Notes: generated by a model not told the origin, from the sequence alone. Counted from the first letter of the stretch, positions 21,795 to 33,478 are shown. The stretch: 64,000 bases of DNA from Agapetus fuscipes (GCA_951799405.1 OX637340.1:248001-312000); one strand, 5' to 3'. Translations and numbers: made by a program.

Positions 21795-21840
21795 GTTTTT
21801 ACAGCATGGGGGGTCAGTCCCATACCAACCAATTAGTCAA
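21795..21840 (-). repeat. ~240 bp repeat, 5' fragment
   Basis: Minus strand TTGACTAATTGGTTGGTATGG then GACTGACCCCCCATGCTGTA, the first ~45 bases of the family. Confidence 0.55.
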
Positions 21841-22372
21841 CGAAGTCAAAAATTTCGCAAAATCAAATAAAAAACTAACATGAAATGAAAATGAAAATTT
21901 TAAGAACAACTAAAAATAAAAATTATTAATTTGAAAAAATCGTATTCATTTCTGTATTTGTATTGAGACAAAATCTACGTTCTTTGGAAACTTTTCCATA
22001 GCGTCAATAGGAACATTTAGCACAGCATTTTGTTCAGTTCTAGAGCAAACTTGCAGCGCTTCCCGATGGCATAATTGGCCAGCACGATGTCGCAACATTA
22101 TTTGCATTTCATTTGCTATGCAGCCACCGACCATTGCACCGCGCCGTGTGTGCTCGTCTCTTCTGCTCTCTTTTTTCAACTCTTTAAAGCGTGCGAGGTC
22201 GCCTAGGGAAATTGCTTGAGAACGAATGTTACATAAAATAACTATGAAGTTTCACTAAATATACAGGATGTGAGAGGAAAGAATGGCCGCACTGTGTGTG
22301 TAATAAAATAAAGTGTAATGAAACAATGTGTGCATTTCAGAAAAAATTCCTTTTATGAATAAAGTTTTTGAC
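21841..22372. other. unassigned DNA
   Basis: Short frames only; no family recognised. Confidence 0.3.
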
Positions 22373-22511
22373 TTCTAATCTAATCTAATCTAATCTAAGC
22401 TGCAAAGATATATATCATTTAAGATTTATACTAAATGCATTCCCACAAGCAGATATGTATAATTTCGCGCTAACACATGCCGCATGTGGACCTACAATAT
22501 AAAAACCCAAT
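22373..22511 (-). repeat. ~240 bp repeat, 3' half with (TTAGA)n tail
   Basis: The minus strand starts inside the family at ATTGGGTTTTTATATTGTAG and ends CTTTGCAGCTTAGATTAGAT plus several further TTAGA units. This is a 5'-truncated copy, as expected for target-primed reverse transcription. Confidence 0.8.
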
Positions 22512-23062
22512 TTTTTTATCCATATGAGAAGCAACTTTTCAATGTCTTCAAGAATAAGTAAACGCTTTGAAGACATTCTTGACACTCCCTTTGAAGCATT
22601 TATCTCCTTAATTTTGTCCTTGTTCTCAATTAACAGAATTTGATGTCTGCATTTAAAAATACTCATTAACAATACTTTTGTTTTATTTTTTTAAGCCTAC
22701 GTGTTTCCGGACTTTAACCGTACACAAAATGAGGTAGAAACAACAAAGTGATTAAATTTCATGATAGCGAAATGAAAGTCGATGGGTTACTTTTATACGC
22801 AGGTTTAGGGGGAAACAAGTTAGCACTTGTTTGTTTTCAATATATTTAAAAAAAAAACTGTTTTAATCTATGCCTTCTTATATGTATTATTGGTTTACCT
22901 ATTGGTTTCTCACCATCAGTCCTGTGCAATTTGTATCCCTTAATTAATAAATAAATCACTTTGAATCACATCTATCAGTTCAATAACTCTGCTATTTTTT
23001 TACATCACTCATGAAATAACCTTTACATACAATCAAGCGCAACATAGTCTATGTGTTTTTTT

Positions 23063-23118
23063 AATTGTTGTTACGCTATACCTCACCAAAAAGAGACTAA
23101 GCTCTTGTGTGTGGTGTG
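23063..23118 (+). repeat. dispersed repeat shared with 15.3 kb
   Basis: GCTATACCTCACCAAAAAGA and CTAAGCTCTTGTGTGTGGTG match 15330-15365. It is interrupted directly by the hAT MITE that follows. Confidence 0.55.
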
Positions 23119-23368
23119 GTATCTACCAGTGGCGAAGGGTGCCATTCAAGCCGATTCCCACATAGTTTGCTTTCCTTTTAAAACGAGGTAACAAAGTAGT
23201 TAAAAATATAGGCACAAAGTAAAAAAATACATTTAAAACCAAATAAACAATACGTATTTATTCCCCCATTGAAACCATGCAGTCTACTTTATTATCATTT
23301 TTGCCTCATTTTAAACGGGAAACCGATGGGAATCGGCTTGTATGGCACCCTTCGCCACTGGTATCTAC
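23119..23368. mobile_element. hAT-type MITE, 234 bp, 8-bp TSD
   Basis: The body is 23127-23360, flanked by GTATCTAC at 23119-23126 and 23361-23368. Terminal inverted repeats of about 34 bp (CAGTGGCGAAGGGTGCCAT then CAAGCCGATTCCCA) have one mismatch. CAGTGGCG ends with an 8-bp TSD are the hAT superfamily signature. It has no transposase. Confidence 0.92.
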
Positions 23369-23584
23369 GATTCTCTTCCCAAACATTATTTTTTCATATT
23401 CAAAAAGCCTCATGGTTTTAATCTCAAAAGGTCGGTTGTTTTCGGCATAAGGGTGCGGGTGGAAGGACACCGGATCATCTTGTCTGCCATCTACGACAAC
23501 CATATTCAGTACCCCAAGCACACAACACTCAACCAATAATCAAACAAAGCGTTTTATAAAAAAAAAGTAGGACACCAGCACACT

Positions 23585-23672
23585 CAATAAAGGCTCTGTT
23601 TAAATTTACACACATTTTTTGGAACACGGTATGATTAAGTTTGAACGAATGTTTTATACTTACGGTACAGTA
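23585..23672 (-). repeat. three-copy dispersed repeat, family X
   Basis: The minus strand reads ACTGTACCGTAAGTATAAAAC then GTTCAAACTTAATCATACCGTG, aligning with 6274-6352 and 8952-9033. The most diverged copy. Confidence 0.45.
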
Positions 23673-24759
23673 CTTACTCATCTTCCTGTTTCCTTCTGCG
23701 TACACGCTTCTCATCCAAATATTTTAATCACACAAATATTGAAATAGCAGCGAGTTTTAAGGAATAAACAAGTCTTATTTGCTCGCGTGTCATTGCTTGG
23801 AAAACATGCTAAACTGCCAAGACGGAAAAACGTGCCTCACACATAAAGATAAACATGGAAAATTTCGGGAGATTGTTTTTAAAACATGTCTTCAAAATTT
23901 GAAGAAAAAAAAACAGTTTTTTTCCGTTTATTTAAACGAAACACGGAAAATAAGAAGCTGTACATTTTAAAATTTAAATCTTCATAAATGGTACGAAAAT
24001 TTTGATATTCGTATGATTAGTGTTTACTAAAAAAGTATTTTTAAATTTCGGTGTTGAAAAAAATGAATAGCTAGTTCATTGAGAGTGGCTGAATGATACA
24101 AAACTACACTCATGTGATGTTATTTGTGCTTGATATGTGTTTCTTCAGGCAGAAGTAAACTTGAAAACTGAATTTCTTTTTGAAATAAAAATGTGTTAGC
24201 TCAAAGAATGAAGACATAATTTATATTTGTGATGCGAAGAAATTAGATTTTTTCAAGTCACGAAACATAAAAAGAGATGTCGAGTCGAACCATTAGGTTA
24301 ATATAATATAATACATCGAAAATATGGAGCGTGAGATGATATAAATTCCCATACAAAGGGAATCAAATTAATTTTATTTGAACCCAAAGGAATTTAATGG
24401 ACCTTTGACAGCATCGATTGATGATTCCAATTGTTGTAACGTACTAACCGTTTGATACGACGTCAAGTATTAGTTAAAATATAAATATATCTCAGTCAAA
24501 ATTGAACCGGGTTCAATACAACAAAACGTTTAACTCGATCTGGGTGACCAAAATGTGTACGAACAGTAAAAGCAGAGCCTCCAGTGAAAGTTTAACATTC
24601 TTTGCTATTTTATAGTTGTGTTTGAACGTTATGTGTTATACTAGAGTTAGAGTCCGCCCAACTGAGCTCGGGTGATACACTGCTATAGTATGCGGGACGC
24701 AGCTTGTCAGTTTAATGCGATTTGACACCGGCCGCGGCGAGGGCGAGCCGGGCATCACA
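23673..24759. other. unassigned DNA
   Basis: AT-rich to about 24640, then a GC-rich patch (24660-24780) adjoining the minisatellite. No ORF recognised. Confidence 0.3.
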
Positions 24760-24939
24760 ATTAGCTACGAGCTACGGCTCTACGATGCTACGGTGCTACG
24801 GCAGTAGCATAGAATGGCTCTATGGTGATGTGGTTCTAGCATGAAACGGTTCTACTGTGATATGGCCCTAGCGTGGATAGTTGGGACTGTGGCTACGCGT
24901 GAAATGGTGCTACTGTGATACGGCGGTAGCCTGGAATTT

Positions 24940-25030
24940 TATTTTATTTTATTTATTGAGCAAACAAACAGTTTTTACATGTTTTACATTGGAATAACAA
25001 CATAATTATTACAGTTCAAAAACCAGCAAA
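24940..25030 (-). repeat. LINE 3'-tail-like fragment, (TAAAA)n
   Basis: TTTTATTTTATTTTATTTAT followed by GAGCAAACAAACAGTTTTTA. It resembles the 3' UTR ends at 9.3 and 37.96 kb (minus strand). No coding part. Confidence 0.4.
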
Positions 25031-25305
25031 GAATTTTTCTACCATAATACAGTGAAATGGTTGTAGTGTACCATGGTTCTACGATGCTCAGGTGATATGA
25101 CCGTAGAGTAGAATGGTTCTATGATGATATAGCTATTCCGTACAATGGTTCAACAATGCTACGGTGATATGGCCATAGCGTACTATGGCTCTATGGTGAT
25201 ATGGCTATTGCGTGAAATGGTTCTTCAATAGAAAGGCACTACGGTGATATGACTATAACGTAGAAGGGTTCTACTATGATACGGCTTTAGCGCGCACTGG
25301 TACTA

Positions 25306-25564
25306 ATCTAATCTAATCTTATCTAATCTAAGCTGCAAAGATATATATCATTTAAGATTTATATTAAATGCATTCCCACAAGCAGATATGTATAATTCGC
25401 GCTAACACATGCCGCATGTGGACCTACAATATAAAAATCCCATCTCAAATGAACATAAGCCTTGCAACTCTTGCCGTCCTTCCCTGAAACATGGTGACAT
25501 TGGCAAAGTGAACCATTTTTTACAGTATGGGTGGTCAGCCGCATAACAACCTATAAGTCAAGGA
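25306..25564 (-). repeat. ~240 bp dispersed repeat, full length with (TTAGA)n tail
   Basis: Minus strand TTCCTTGACTTATAGGTTG to CTTTGCAGCTTAGATTAGAT, plus extra TTAGA units (CTAATCTAATCT at 25306 on plus). Its central GTGACATTGGCAAAGTG block is intact except for a small deletion. Confidence 0.87.
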
Positions 25565-26085
25565 ACTGGTGTTGAAGGTGATGTGATTTTAAATTGCCAT
25601 GGTTATATAATGGAAAAGAACGATATTTTTGTAATAAGAAATGATTCAAATGAGTTAAATGGGCCTGCCGTGTAATATTTTACTGTAATATAGCTGTAAC
25701 GTGCAATGGTTTCAATGTTGTATGTTTCTACGGTGATATGGATAAATTGTCAAATGGTTCTCCTGTGATATGACTTTTACGTAGAATGATTTTGTTGTGA
25801 AATGGCTACAGATCTACGGTGGTATGATTTAAGAGTGAAATGGTACTTCAGTTAAGGCTTTTTGGTGATACGGCTCTTCGGTGATATCATGCTACGGCGA
25901 CATCGTTGTAGGGTCTACGGACTACGTGCCCGGTATCCTCTGGAGACAAGCTACGCGTGAGAGTGATCTCTCCAAGATATTGAACAGGCAGATGGCCACG
26001 TTAATACGTGAATATATTAGAACCGTTTTGTGATTGATATTAAATTAAAAATATTGCGATCATTTAATGAAAAATGAAAGTTTAC

Positions 26086-26190
26086 TGTTACTGTCTGTTA
26101 CTGTATCCTGCCGCCGTTCCACTAGGGGTGGCCGGTACCTCCGCAGATGCGCCTCCACTTTTTTCTGTCCTTTTTTCTGTCCAAGTTTAA
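26086..26190 (-). mobile_element. RTE-like LINE, 3' terminal fragment
   Basis: The minus strand has AAGTGGAGGCGCATCTGCGG, GGCCACCCCTAGTGGAACGG and a TACAGTAACAG end, matching the 3' termini at 14.4, 48.85 and 50.73 kb. It is truncated after about 100 bp. Confidence 0.65.
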
Positions 26191-26216
26191 ATTTAATATA
26201 ATATCTCAATGACCAC

Positions 26217-26812
26217 TGGTGACGCACAATTGAGCGTCATCTGTTTTATTTTTAATTAATTAGTCTAAGAAGCGAATTGTCATGATGGTCTGTACAAACA
26301 GAAATAAAAGTGCGGATAAAAATCGCAAGATGTCGGTATCAACTTTTTTGACATCTGAGCAACGTGAGATTAGCAATGGATTGAAGACTTCCGCTTCCGT
26401 CGTTGTTCGCATGTAGACACGTTTTTATATGTCTCTCGACCGATTTGAAATTTAACCGTAAAAATCTGTGAGTGAGTGAGTGTGATTGTTTTACATATAA
26501 CTTGCAAGTGTGGCAGTTTGTGAACAGAGCTCAACACCACAGGATCCTGAGAAAACGAGCATCATCTTGGACCAGCGGCACAATTTGAGGTGAGTGCGGT
26601 CCTGTGATTTTCGCTTCTTTGGTACGGGAAAGTCGTCCAACATTGAAAGCCACCTACTGAAGGTTGGCTTTTGTTTGAGAGAGAAAATACTATAGGCACT
26701 AGATCTATGTATTTCATATCTCGCATTGGAGAATACGTTGCAGTTTCTCCATTTGTTGGTTTTTTGTACTTATACACCCCCTGAGGGGCAAAATTTACAC
26801 CTTGCCCCTCCA
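26217..26812 (+). repeat. 5' LTR of the BEL/Pao element
   Basis: 596 bp, TG...CA ends. It differs from the 3' LTR at about 26285 (CATGATGG against CATGTTGG) and 26299 (AACAG against AACTG). It should hold the promoter; I did not identify a TATA box with confidence. Confidence 0.95.
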
Positions 26813-26832
26813 TTTGGTCCTTCGTAACCTTA
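26813..26832 (+). promoter_or_regulatory. primer-binding-site-like sequence
   Basis: TTTGGTCCTTCGTAACC follows the 5' LTR. The TGG matches the CCA end of a tRNA. The primer tRNA was not identified. Confidence 0.55.
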
Positions 26833-27355
26833 TCGAAACCAGAATGGTTGACATGAAACGGATATTCAAGGATACTGTGTCGATAGTTAATTGTTAAGAA
26901 CATAATATGATATGCCTTTGTATTAGAATCTTTATTCTAGCATTATTTATATTGTGTACAAAAATTAACGAGTGTCATATATATTTTTGCTGTATGTAGG
27001 TAGTTATTTTTTTAATAAGTGTTGAATACACAGTAGGTACATATATTTGTTGGTTGCGGACTTTATAGCTGATGATACCTATCCATTAAGATTAGGTATT
27101 CATGCAGCTGAGCGTTGTCTACAGGTACCTACCTACCTTTGTTTATATTTTTATATAAATGTCATTACAAGTTTGTTATTGTTTTTTTTCCATTAGTAAA
27201 TAAACTGTCTGGAGAAAGTAAATATTGTGATACATACTGACATAAAATAATTTCAACTTTGAGGCAAATCGATTTCTTCTTTCAGAACTGAAAGTAGGTT
27301 TTTTCGATTTGTTACCGTTTCTTCATTTTTTATTGTTTATTTTTAAATAGTAAAC

Positions 27356-28406
27356 ATGGCGGATGCTTTAACAAGAACTTTGGTTATATTGAAAGAGAAA
27401 CAAAAGGTTTATTTTGAAAGAATAAATAATTTATATAAACTAGGAAAAAATGTTTCTAATTTTGCATCCAGAGAAAATAGTAATTTTTTATCGGCTTCCA
27501 AGGATGCAGGAAGCTGGGTTAAAAAGTACGAAGATTTGATAGATCAAATAAATGCACTTTCTTTAGAGATAGACCCAGAGGCAAAGGTAAATTATCAATC
27601 ACTTATGGCCTTTGAAGAACTTTATAGTAAAATAATGGATGTTAGGGAAAGAATTTTAAAAACCGAAACACCACATGTATCGACTCAAAGTGGGCCTAGA
27701 TATGAGGTGAAATTACCACCCATACAAATTCCTTTGTTTGATGGGAATCCAAAAAATTGGTCACGATTTTTGAATCCTTTAAGGCAAATGTCCATCTAAA
27801 TACAGGGTTGTCAGACGCCCAAAGAGTGCAATATTTAACAGGCAACTTGACGGGAAAGGCAGCGAACATATTTTCGGGAATTGTACCGTCAGCGGAAACC
27901 TAAACGTGGTCTGGGACAGTCTTGTTAAAAAATATCAGGATAAACGTGCGCTAGGAACATATTACATAAATAATATCCTTGATTTAAAGAAGGCCGATCA
28001 CACGGCTGCAGGTCTTGATGCCTTTATTGAGAAGTACGCCGCTTCCATTGCAGCATTAAAACAATTGGGTATTACAGATGTGGGAGATTTTCTTTTATTT
28101 AATTGCGCGTTGCGTAAATTGAATTCGTCTACAGTTATGGCCTTCGAGCTTTCGCTGAAAGACATCGAAATACCTTCTTGTCAGAATCTTATCAGTTTTG
28201 TTCAACAACAGGTCAAAATTTTGGAAAGATCGCACGTAAATGAATCGAAGTCGGTTTCTGAAGCTTGCCATTCGTATACACGCGTGAGGAATAATACGAC
28301 AAAATCTGTGAGTGGTCGTGCGTTCCTCGCAAGTGGTAGAGTGTCTACTGGGGACACTCTCTTTTGCGTTTTGTGTAAACGAAACGACCATAAAAAATTA
28401 ATTTGA
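27356..28406 (+). pseudogene. BEL/Pao gag region with frame breaks
   Basis: The first frame opens with MADALTRTLVILKEKQKV at 27356 and is followed by a charged, helix-rich stretch. Conserved BEL/Pao gag blocks (LPPIQIPLFDGNPKNW, then a WDSLVKKYQD block) occur in two separate frames. The first frame stops at 27799. The second is open from about 27903 to 28406. The shifts fall near 27768, in a T run, and near 27902; each is consistent with a single missing base. Gag would form the particle coat and bind the genomic RNA. The C-terminal zinc-knuckle part lies in the next frame. Confidence 0.8.
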
Positions 28407-31400
28407 GAGCTATTCTCCTAAGGAAAGGTATGAATTTATTAAATCAAAACGGGGTTGCGTTCGTTGTTTGAGTGTTGCCCACTGGTCTCATTGTACTGAG
28501 ACAGGAACTTGTCAAATTTGTAACAAGGGACATCATACCCTTCTGCATTTTGACGACAATGAGAATAAGGCCAGACGAGTAGTCAAGAATGCTGAGCAGG
28601 GACATCGGCTGTCGCACTCAGGTGATGATATGCAAGGGTCGGGTGTACCCTCGGTTTCTTTAAGTGCAAAGGCTCGGGTGAATGCGAGCACGGTGCTGTT
28701 GGCTACGGCACAGGTTTTTGCATGGTCAAATTACAAGAAAAATAAGATGATAGTTAGATGTCTTGTTGATAATGGTTCTCAAAACCATTTGATAACATTA
28801 GAATGTTGTAGAAATATGAATTTACATATTGTTCCTCTAAATAATTCAGTAATTAGAGGAATCGGTCTTTCTGCACGACCGATACATGGATGTGTCAATT
28901 TTGAAATACAATCGAGGTACAATCCTCAAAATACTTACAAGGTTAACGCGTTAGTGGTGGATCAGATCACGGATCAGTTACCTTCTAGGTACATTGATAA
29001 CAGTGATATGACTGATTTAAAGGACATTTCAATGGCTGATTTATCCTGGAATGTCCCTGGAGTTGTGGACATTGTGTTGGGTGCACAATTATTCCCTTTT
29101 ATTTATTTGGGAAAAATGATAGAGTCAAAGTCGAAAGCGCCACCTGCATTATTGACGTCCTTTGGTTATGTATTGATGGGAGATTGTCCAAAGAGTGTTT
29201 CAGCTGCAGACAGTTGTCACGAATCTTTTTCTGCATTGGCTGTAAAGGATGCGGATTTATTATTACACAAGTTCTGGGAGTTGGAAGAAATCCCAGTGAA
29301 AAAGTTCTTAAGTCCAGATGAGACAGCGTGCGAAAACTCCTTTGTATCTTCTGTGATTAAAGACGAGGCAGGTCGTTACTCTGTTGCTCTACCCTTTTGT
29401 GCTGATCCTGAAAATTTGGGCAACTCACGAAATACTGCATTTCGGCGTTTCTTGTTATTAGAAAGAAAGTTTAAGCTGTTACCGAGTCTGCAGGAGAATT
29501 ATAATTCGGTAATAAATGACTACATTCAAAAAGGATATCTCTCTGAAGTGGCAGAGTCAGGTATTGGTGAACATGGATATTATATTCCTCACCACGCTGT
29601 AGTGCGTCAAGACAAACCTATGCCTCGCATTGTTTTAGATGCTAGTGCGAAAACGCATACTGGGTTGTCACTCAATGATGTACTACATTTTGGGCCAAAT
29701 TTACAGGCTGATTTGTTTCTCCTTTTATTAGATTTTAGGCTGTTTCCTGTCGCGATGACAGCAGATGTACAGCAGATGTATTTGCAGGTTGGTGTATTTG
29801 TTGACCACCGTAGATATTTGAGAATATTATTTCGTTTTTCTGAAAAGGAGAAAGTTCGAACCTTTCAATTTAATAGGGTTCCATTTGGATTAAAGTGTAG
29901 TCCTTTCTTGGCCATGCGATCTGTGCGTCAGTTAGCATCGGACATGGCTGAACGTTTTCCGGAAGCCGCCAAAGTAGCTGGAGCTAGGTTTTATATGGAT
30001 GACCTGGTTCAGTCTGTGGCAGATGAGGCTTCGGCTGTTTTTCTGGCAAAAGATCTCGTAGCTTTGTTCAAGTATGGTGGCATGGATCTGGTAAAATGGT
30101 CAAGCAATTCATCTTATCTATTAGATAGTCTTCCTAACTCACATAGAGGTTCCATAAAATGTGATGATGATAAAGGCGTAACTCTAAAAGTATTAGGGTT
30201 GTCTTGGGATCCAGTTAAGGATAATTTCTTCTTTACTTCGAATGACTCTCAGCAAAAATGCACGAAGCGATCTATTTTGTCAGTTGTAGCTCGTTTGTTC
30301 GATGTTTTGGGCTTAGTCGCACCAGTTATACTGGCTGCAAAGCTTCTCATCAAAGAGCTATGGCGTGCCAATATCGGTTGGGATGACTCTCCGCCTGATG
30401 CTATAATTCGACGTTTTTCGAGTATAACACAAGAACTTCCGTTGCTCGCTACTTTAAAAATTCCTAGGCACATCGGTGTGACTAGCTCAACCAAAGTATT
30501 ATTAGTAGGTTTTTGTGATGCTAGTCTGAATGGTTACGGTTGTGTTATATATGTACATACAACTGACATGGATGGAAATATTTCTGTCAGGTTGTTGTGC
30601 TCAAAATCTAAGGTATCTCCCACCAAGATTACGACATTAGCACGTTTAGAGTTGTGCGCTGCTGTTTTATTGTCAAAGATGTTAAAACTTGTGACCGAGA
30701 TGTATCGTGATCGGATTCATATAACTGATGTATATGCTTTTTCTGATTCAACGATTGCGTTGGCTTGGATTTGCTCTTCTCCACATCGTTGGTCAATTTT
30801 TGTAGGAAATAGAGTCGCTCAGTGTCAGGAGAATTTACCCCCTCAGAACTTTTATCACATCTCAGGGGACGAGAACCCAAGCGACTGTGTTTCACGTGGT
30901 CTGTTACCATCTCAATTAACTTCTCATAGTTTATGGTGGAATGGTCCACTGTGGCTTCAACGCCCTTCGGATGAATGGCCGATTCAAAGATTCTCCTCGT
31001 CCGATGCGTTAGAAATTCCTGAACAGGCAACTGTACTGACAGCCATTGTAGTATATGTCGACTCTATGATTTTATATGACTTAGCACAACGAACTTCTTC
31101 GTGGAATAAATTAATTCGAATTACAGTTTACATTCTTCGCTTTATAAATAAATTTAAGTCACTGTTGCCTCTTATTGAATGCATGTCCCATGCTGAAGTT
31201 AAGTTAATACAGACAATACAAACTGTTCATTTTGCGGACGATATTAAGTTGATGAAAGATAACAAGTTACCATCGAAAAAACTGCGTAATTTATCGGTTT
31301 TTCTGGATGAGGAAGGTACGTTACGAGTTGTAGGTCGGCTTTCACGGTCTGATTTACCCTTTGAAGCTAGACACCCAGCTTTACTTCCGAAACATGACTC

Positions 31401-31887
31401 AGTGGTGAATTTAATAATTAAACATTTTCACGAATCCAACTGTCATACCGGTCCAGGACTTTTGATGTCTATCATACGACAAAGGTTTTGGATATTGGAT
31501 GCCAGAACCGTTATACGAGCACAGACTCGTAAATGCAATATTTGCTTCCGAGTGAACCCGTCGCACCCTACGCCAAAGATGGCGGACTTGCCTGCCTGTC
31601 GCATAACAGAAGCTAAAGCATTTGTGCATACGGGGGTAGATTATGCTGGACCTTTAAAAATACTTCTTACGCGACGACGTGGACAACATGCTCAAAAGGC
31701 ATATATCTGCCTGTTTGTTTGTCTCGTGACCAAGGCAGTGCATATTGAGCTCGCAACTGATCTGTCGAGTGCCTGTTTTATAGCTGCATTTAAGCGTTTT
31801 ATCTCTCGTCGTGGGTCAGTTTCCTTTATGTATTCGGACAACGGCACAAATTTTGTTGGGGCTCGTGCCCAATTAGATGAGATATAA
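28401..31887 (+). CDS. BEL/Pao pol polyprotein, main frame
   Basis: A long open frame (1139 residues from 28468, and open from about 28401) encodes most of pol. Residues 15-27 have a CxxC...H...H zinc-knuckle-like pattern ending gag. The aspartic protease motif is LVDNGSQ with catalytic D101; the usual second residue S or T is N here. The RT carries YMDD at residues 509-512. RNase H carries FCDAS (about 681) and FSDSTIALAWI. Integrase has an HFHESNCH...CNIC zinc motif (about 984-1030), D in TGVDYAGP (about 1056) and D in YSDNGTNF (about 1124). The third catalytic residue lies in the next frame. It has no upstream ATG of its own because it continues from gag after a break in an A-rich run. Confidence 0.93.
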
Positions 31888-32530
31888 TCTTTTACAAAAT
31901 TCACAGCATAATGTCCGAATGAAGCGAGAACTTGAGGCGTATAAAATAGAGTGGAAAATGATTCCCCCTCGAGCTCCTCACTTCGAAGCTTTATGGGAAT
32001 CAAATATTAAGAGTTTGAAAACTCATCTGTATCGAGTGATAGGGAATCAGTTGCTCACATATGAGGAGATGCAAACGGTGTTGACTCAAATCGAGAGTAT
32101 CATGAATTCTAGACCACTAAGTGTCATCAGTTCTGATCCTCACCCTGACGTTATAACTCCTGCGCATTTCTTGATGTCCACTCCCTTAAAACATCTGCCT
32201 GCTTCTGAGCTACCTGACACACCAGTTAATCTTACTCAGCGTAAAAATCTCCTGGATCAAATCGTGTCATCTTACTGGAAGCGATGGAGGGTAGAATACC
32301 TGCACACTTTGCAGGTTAGACAAAAATGGCAAACTGATGTTAATGCAATTCAGGTAGGGACTGTTGTACTGATTGGGCAAGAGGACGCTCCTCCTTTGTC
32401 CTGGCCTCTGGGAATCATCACCAAGGTTTTCCCTGGGGATGATGGCGTGATTCGAGTCGCCACCGTAAAGACTGAGCAAGGTTTTTACAAACGTCCGGTC
32501 GTCAAACTCTACCCATTGCCGACACAATAG
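31877..32530 (+). CDS. BEL/Pao integrase C-terminal part, separate frame
   Basis: This 217-residue frame continues the integrase after a single-base-type shift near 31882. It holds the catalytic Glu (FEALWESNIKSL) and the C-terminal chromatin/DNA-binding-like region (WPLGIITKVFPGDDGVIRVA, then RPVVKLYPLP). The stop is at 32530. Because the shift falls between the second Asp and the Glu, the enzyme could not be made intact from this copy as read. Confidence 0.9.
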   Translation: MRYNLLQNSQHNVRMKRELEAYKIEWKMIPPRAPHFEALWESNIKSLKTHLYRVIGNQLLTYEEMQTVLTQIESIMNSRPLSVISSDPHPDVITPAHFLMSTPLKHLPASELPDTPVNLTQRKNLLDQIVSSYWKRWRVEYLHTLQVRQKWQTDVNAIQVGTVVLIGQEDAPPLSWPLGIITKVFPGDDGVIRVATVKTEQGFYKRPVVKLYPLPTQ

Positions 32531-32877
32531 ATTACTATTTAATTTCGTCTACTGAGTTAGTAGATCTCTACCATTAAACATATTTACCATGTTTAGAATT
32601 AATCTTATGCTTTACTACTAAGCTTATCTGTTAGAACATGTTAAATCTAGCTTATTTTATTGGCTTAAGTATTTTTGTGTCTAACCTGCTTACTTGTAGG
32701 CATACTTATTATATTAATTATATTAAGTTTCTCTAGTTTAAGATTTTCAAACATTGATTGTAATTATACCTATATATCATTTCTCGAATACTGTTTGTAA
32801 AAATCGACATGGTTTCTTTGAATATCTGGTTTGTGTTGCAAAGCTTTTAACTTTAAGTCTTTGCAAAGGGGGGTGTA
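32531..32877 (+). other. BEL/Pao 3' untranslated region with polypurine tract
   Basis: AT-rich stretch with no ORF, ending in the purine run at 32863-32877 directly before the 3' LTR. Confidence 0.7.
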
Positions 32878-33473
32878 TGGTGACGCACAATTGAGCGTCA
32901 TCTGTTTTATTTTTAATTAATTAGTCTAAGAAGCGAATTGTCATGTTGGTCTGTACAAACTGAAATAAAAGTGCGGATAAAAATCGCAAGATGTCGGTAT
33001 CAACTTTTTTGACATCTGAGCAACGTGAGATTAGCAATGGATTGAAGACTTCCGCTTCCGTCGTTGTTCGCATGTAGACACGTTTTTATATGTCTCTCGA
33101 CCGATTTGAAATTTAACCGTAAAAATCTGTGAGTGAGTGAGTGTGATTGTTTTACATATAACTTGCAAGTGTGGCAGTTTGTGAACAGAGCTCAACACCA
33201 CAGGATCCTGAGAAAACGAGCATCATCTTGGACCAGCGGCACAATTTGAGGTGAGTGCGGTCCTGTGATTTTCGCTTCTTTGGTACGGGAAAGTCGTCCA
33301 ACATTGAAAGCCACCTACTGAAGGTTGGCTTTTGTTTGAGAGAGAAAATACTATAGGCACTAGATCTATGTATTTCATATCTCGCATTGGAGAATACGTT
33401 GCAGTTTCTCCATTTGTTGGTTTTTTGTACTTATACACCCCCTGAGGGGCAAAATTTACACCTTGCCCCTCCA
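32878..33473 (+). repeat. 3' LTR of the BEL/Pao element
   Basis: 596 bp, two apparent substitutions from the 5' LTR, followed by the target duplication ACCAC. Confidence 0.95.
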
Positions 33474-33478
33474 ACCAC

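Larger units (their letters stand above)
24760..25935. repeat. decayed minisatellite (GGTTCTACGGTGATATGGC-type)
   Basis: Irregular units built from TAGAATGGTTCTA, CTACGGTGATATGGC and TAGCGT words, about 32-45 bp each, repeat from 24770 to 25300 and again from 25670 to 25930. Two younger insertions split the field: a T/TTTTA-rich LINE-like tail at 24940-25030 and a 240-bp repeat at 25306-25564. Units are too diverged for an exact copy count. Confidence 0.7.
26212..33478 (+). mobile_element. BEL/Pao LTR retrotransposon, complete with frame breaks
   Basis: Two 596-bp LTRs (26217-26812 and 32878-33473) start TGGTGACG and end CCCCTCCA, with a 5-bp target duplication ACCAC (26212-26216, 33474-33478). 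Only two substitutions between the LTRs were noticed, so the insertion is recent. A TGGTCCTTCG primer-binding-like site lies 2 bases inside the 5' LTR. A purine run (GCAAAGGGGGGTGTA, 32863-32877) precedes the 3' LTR. The order gag, protease, RT, RNase H, integrase fits BEL/Pao. Coding is broken by at least four frame changes (near 27768, 27902, 28397, 31882), so as read it is not autonomous. Confidence 0.95.

Noticed and set aside
26562..26903. Minus-strand frame in the 5' LTR, repeated at 33223-33498
   Set aside because: It duplicates with the LTR and has no domain; LTR sequence explains it.
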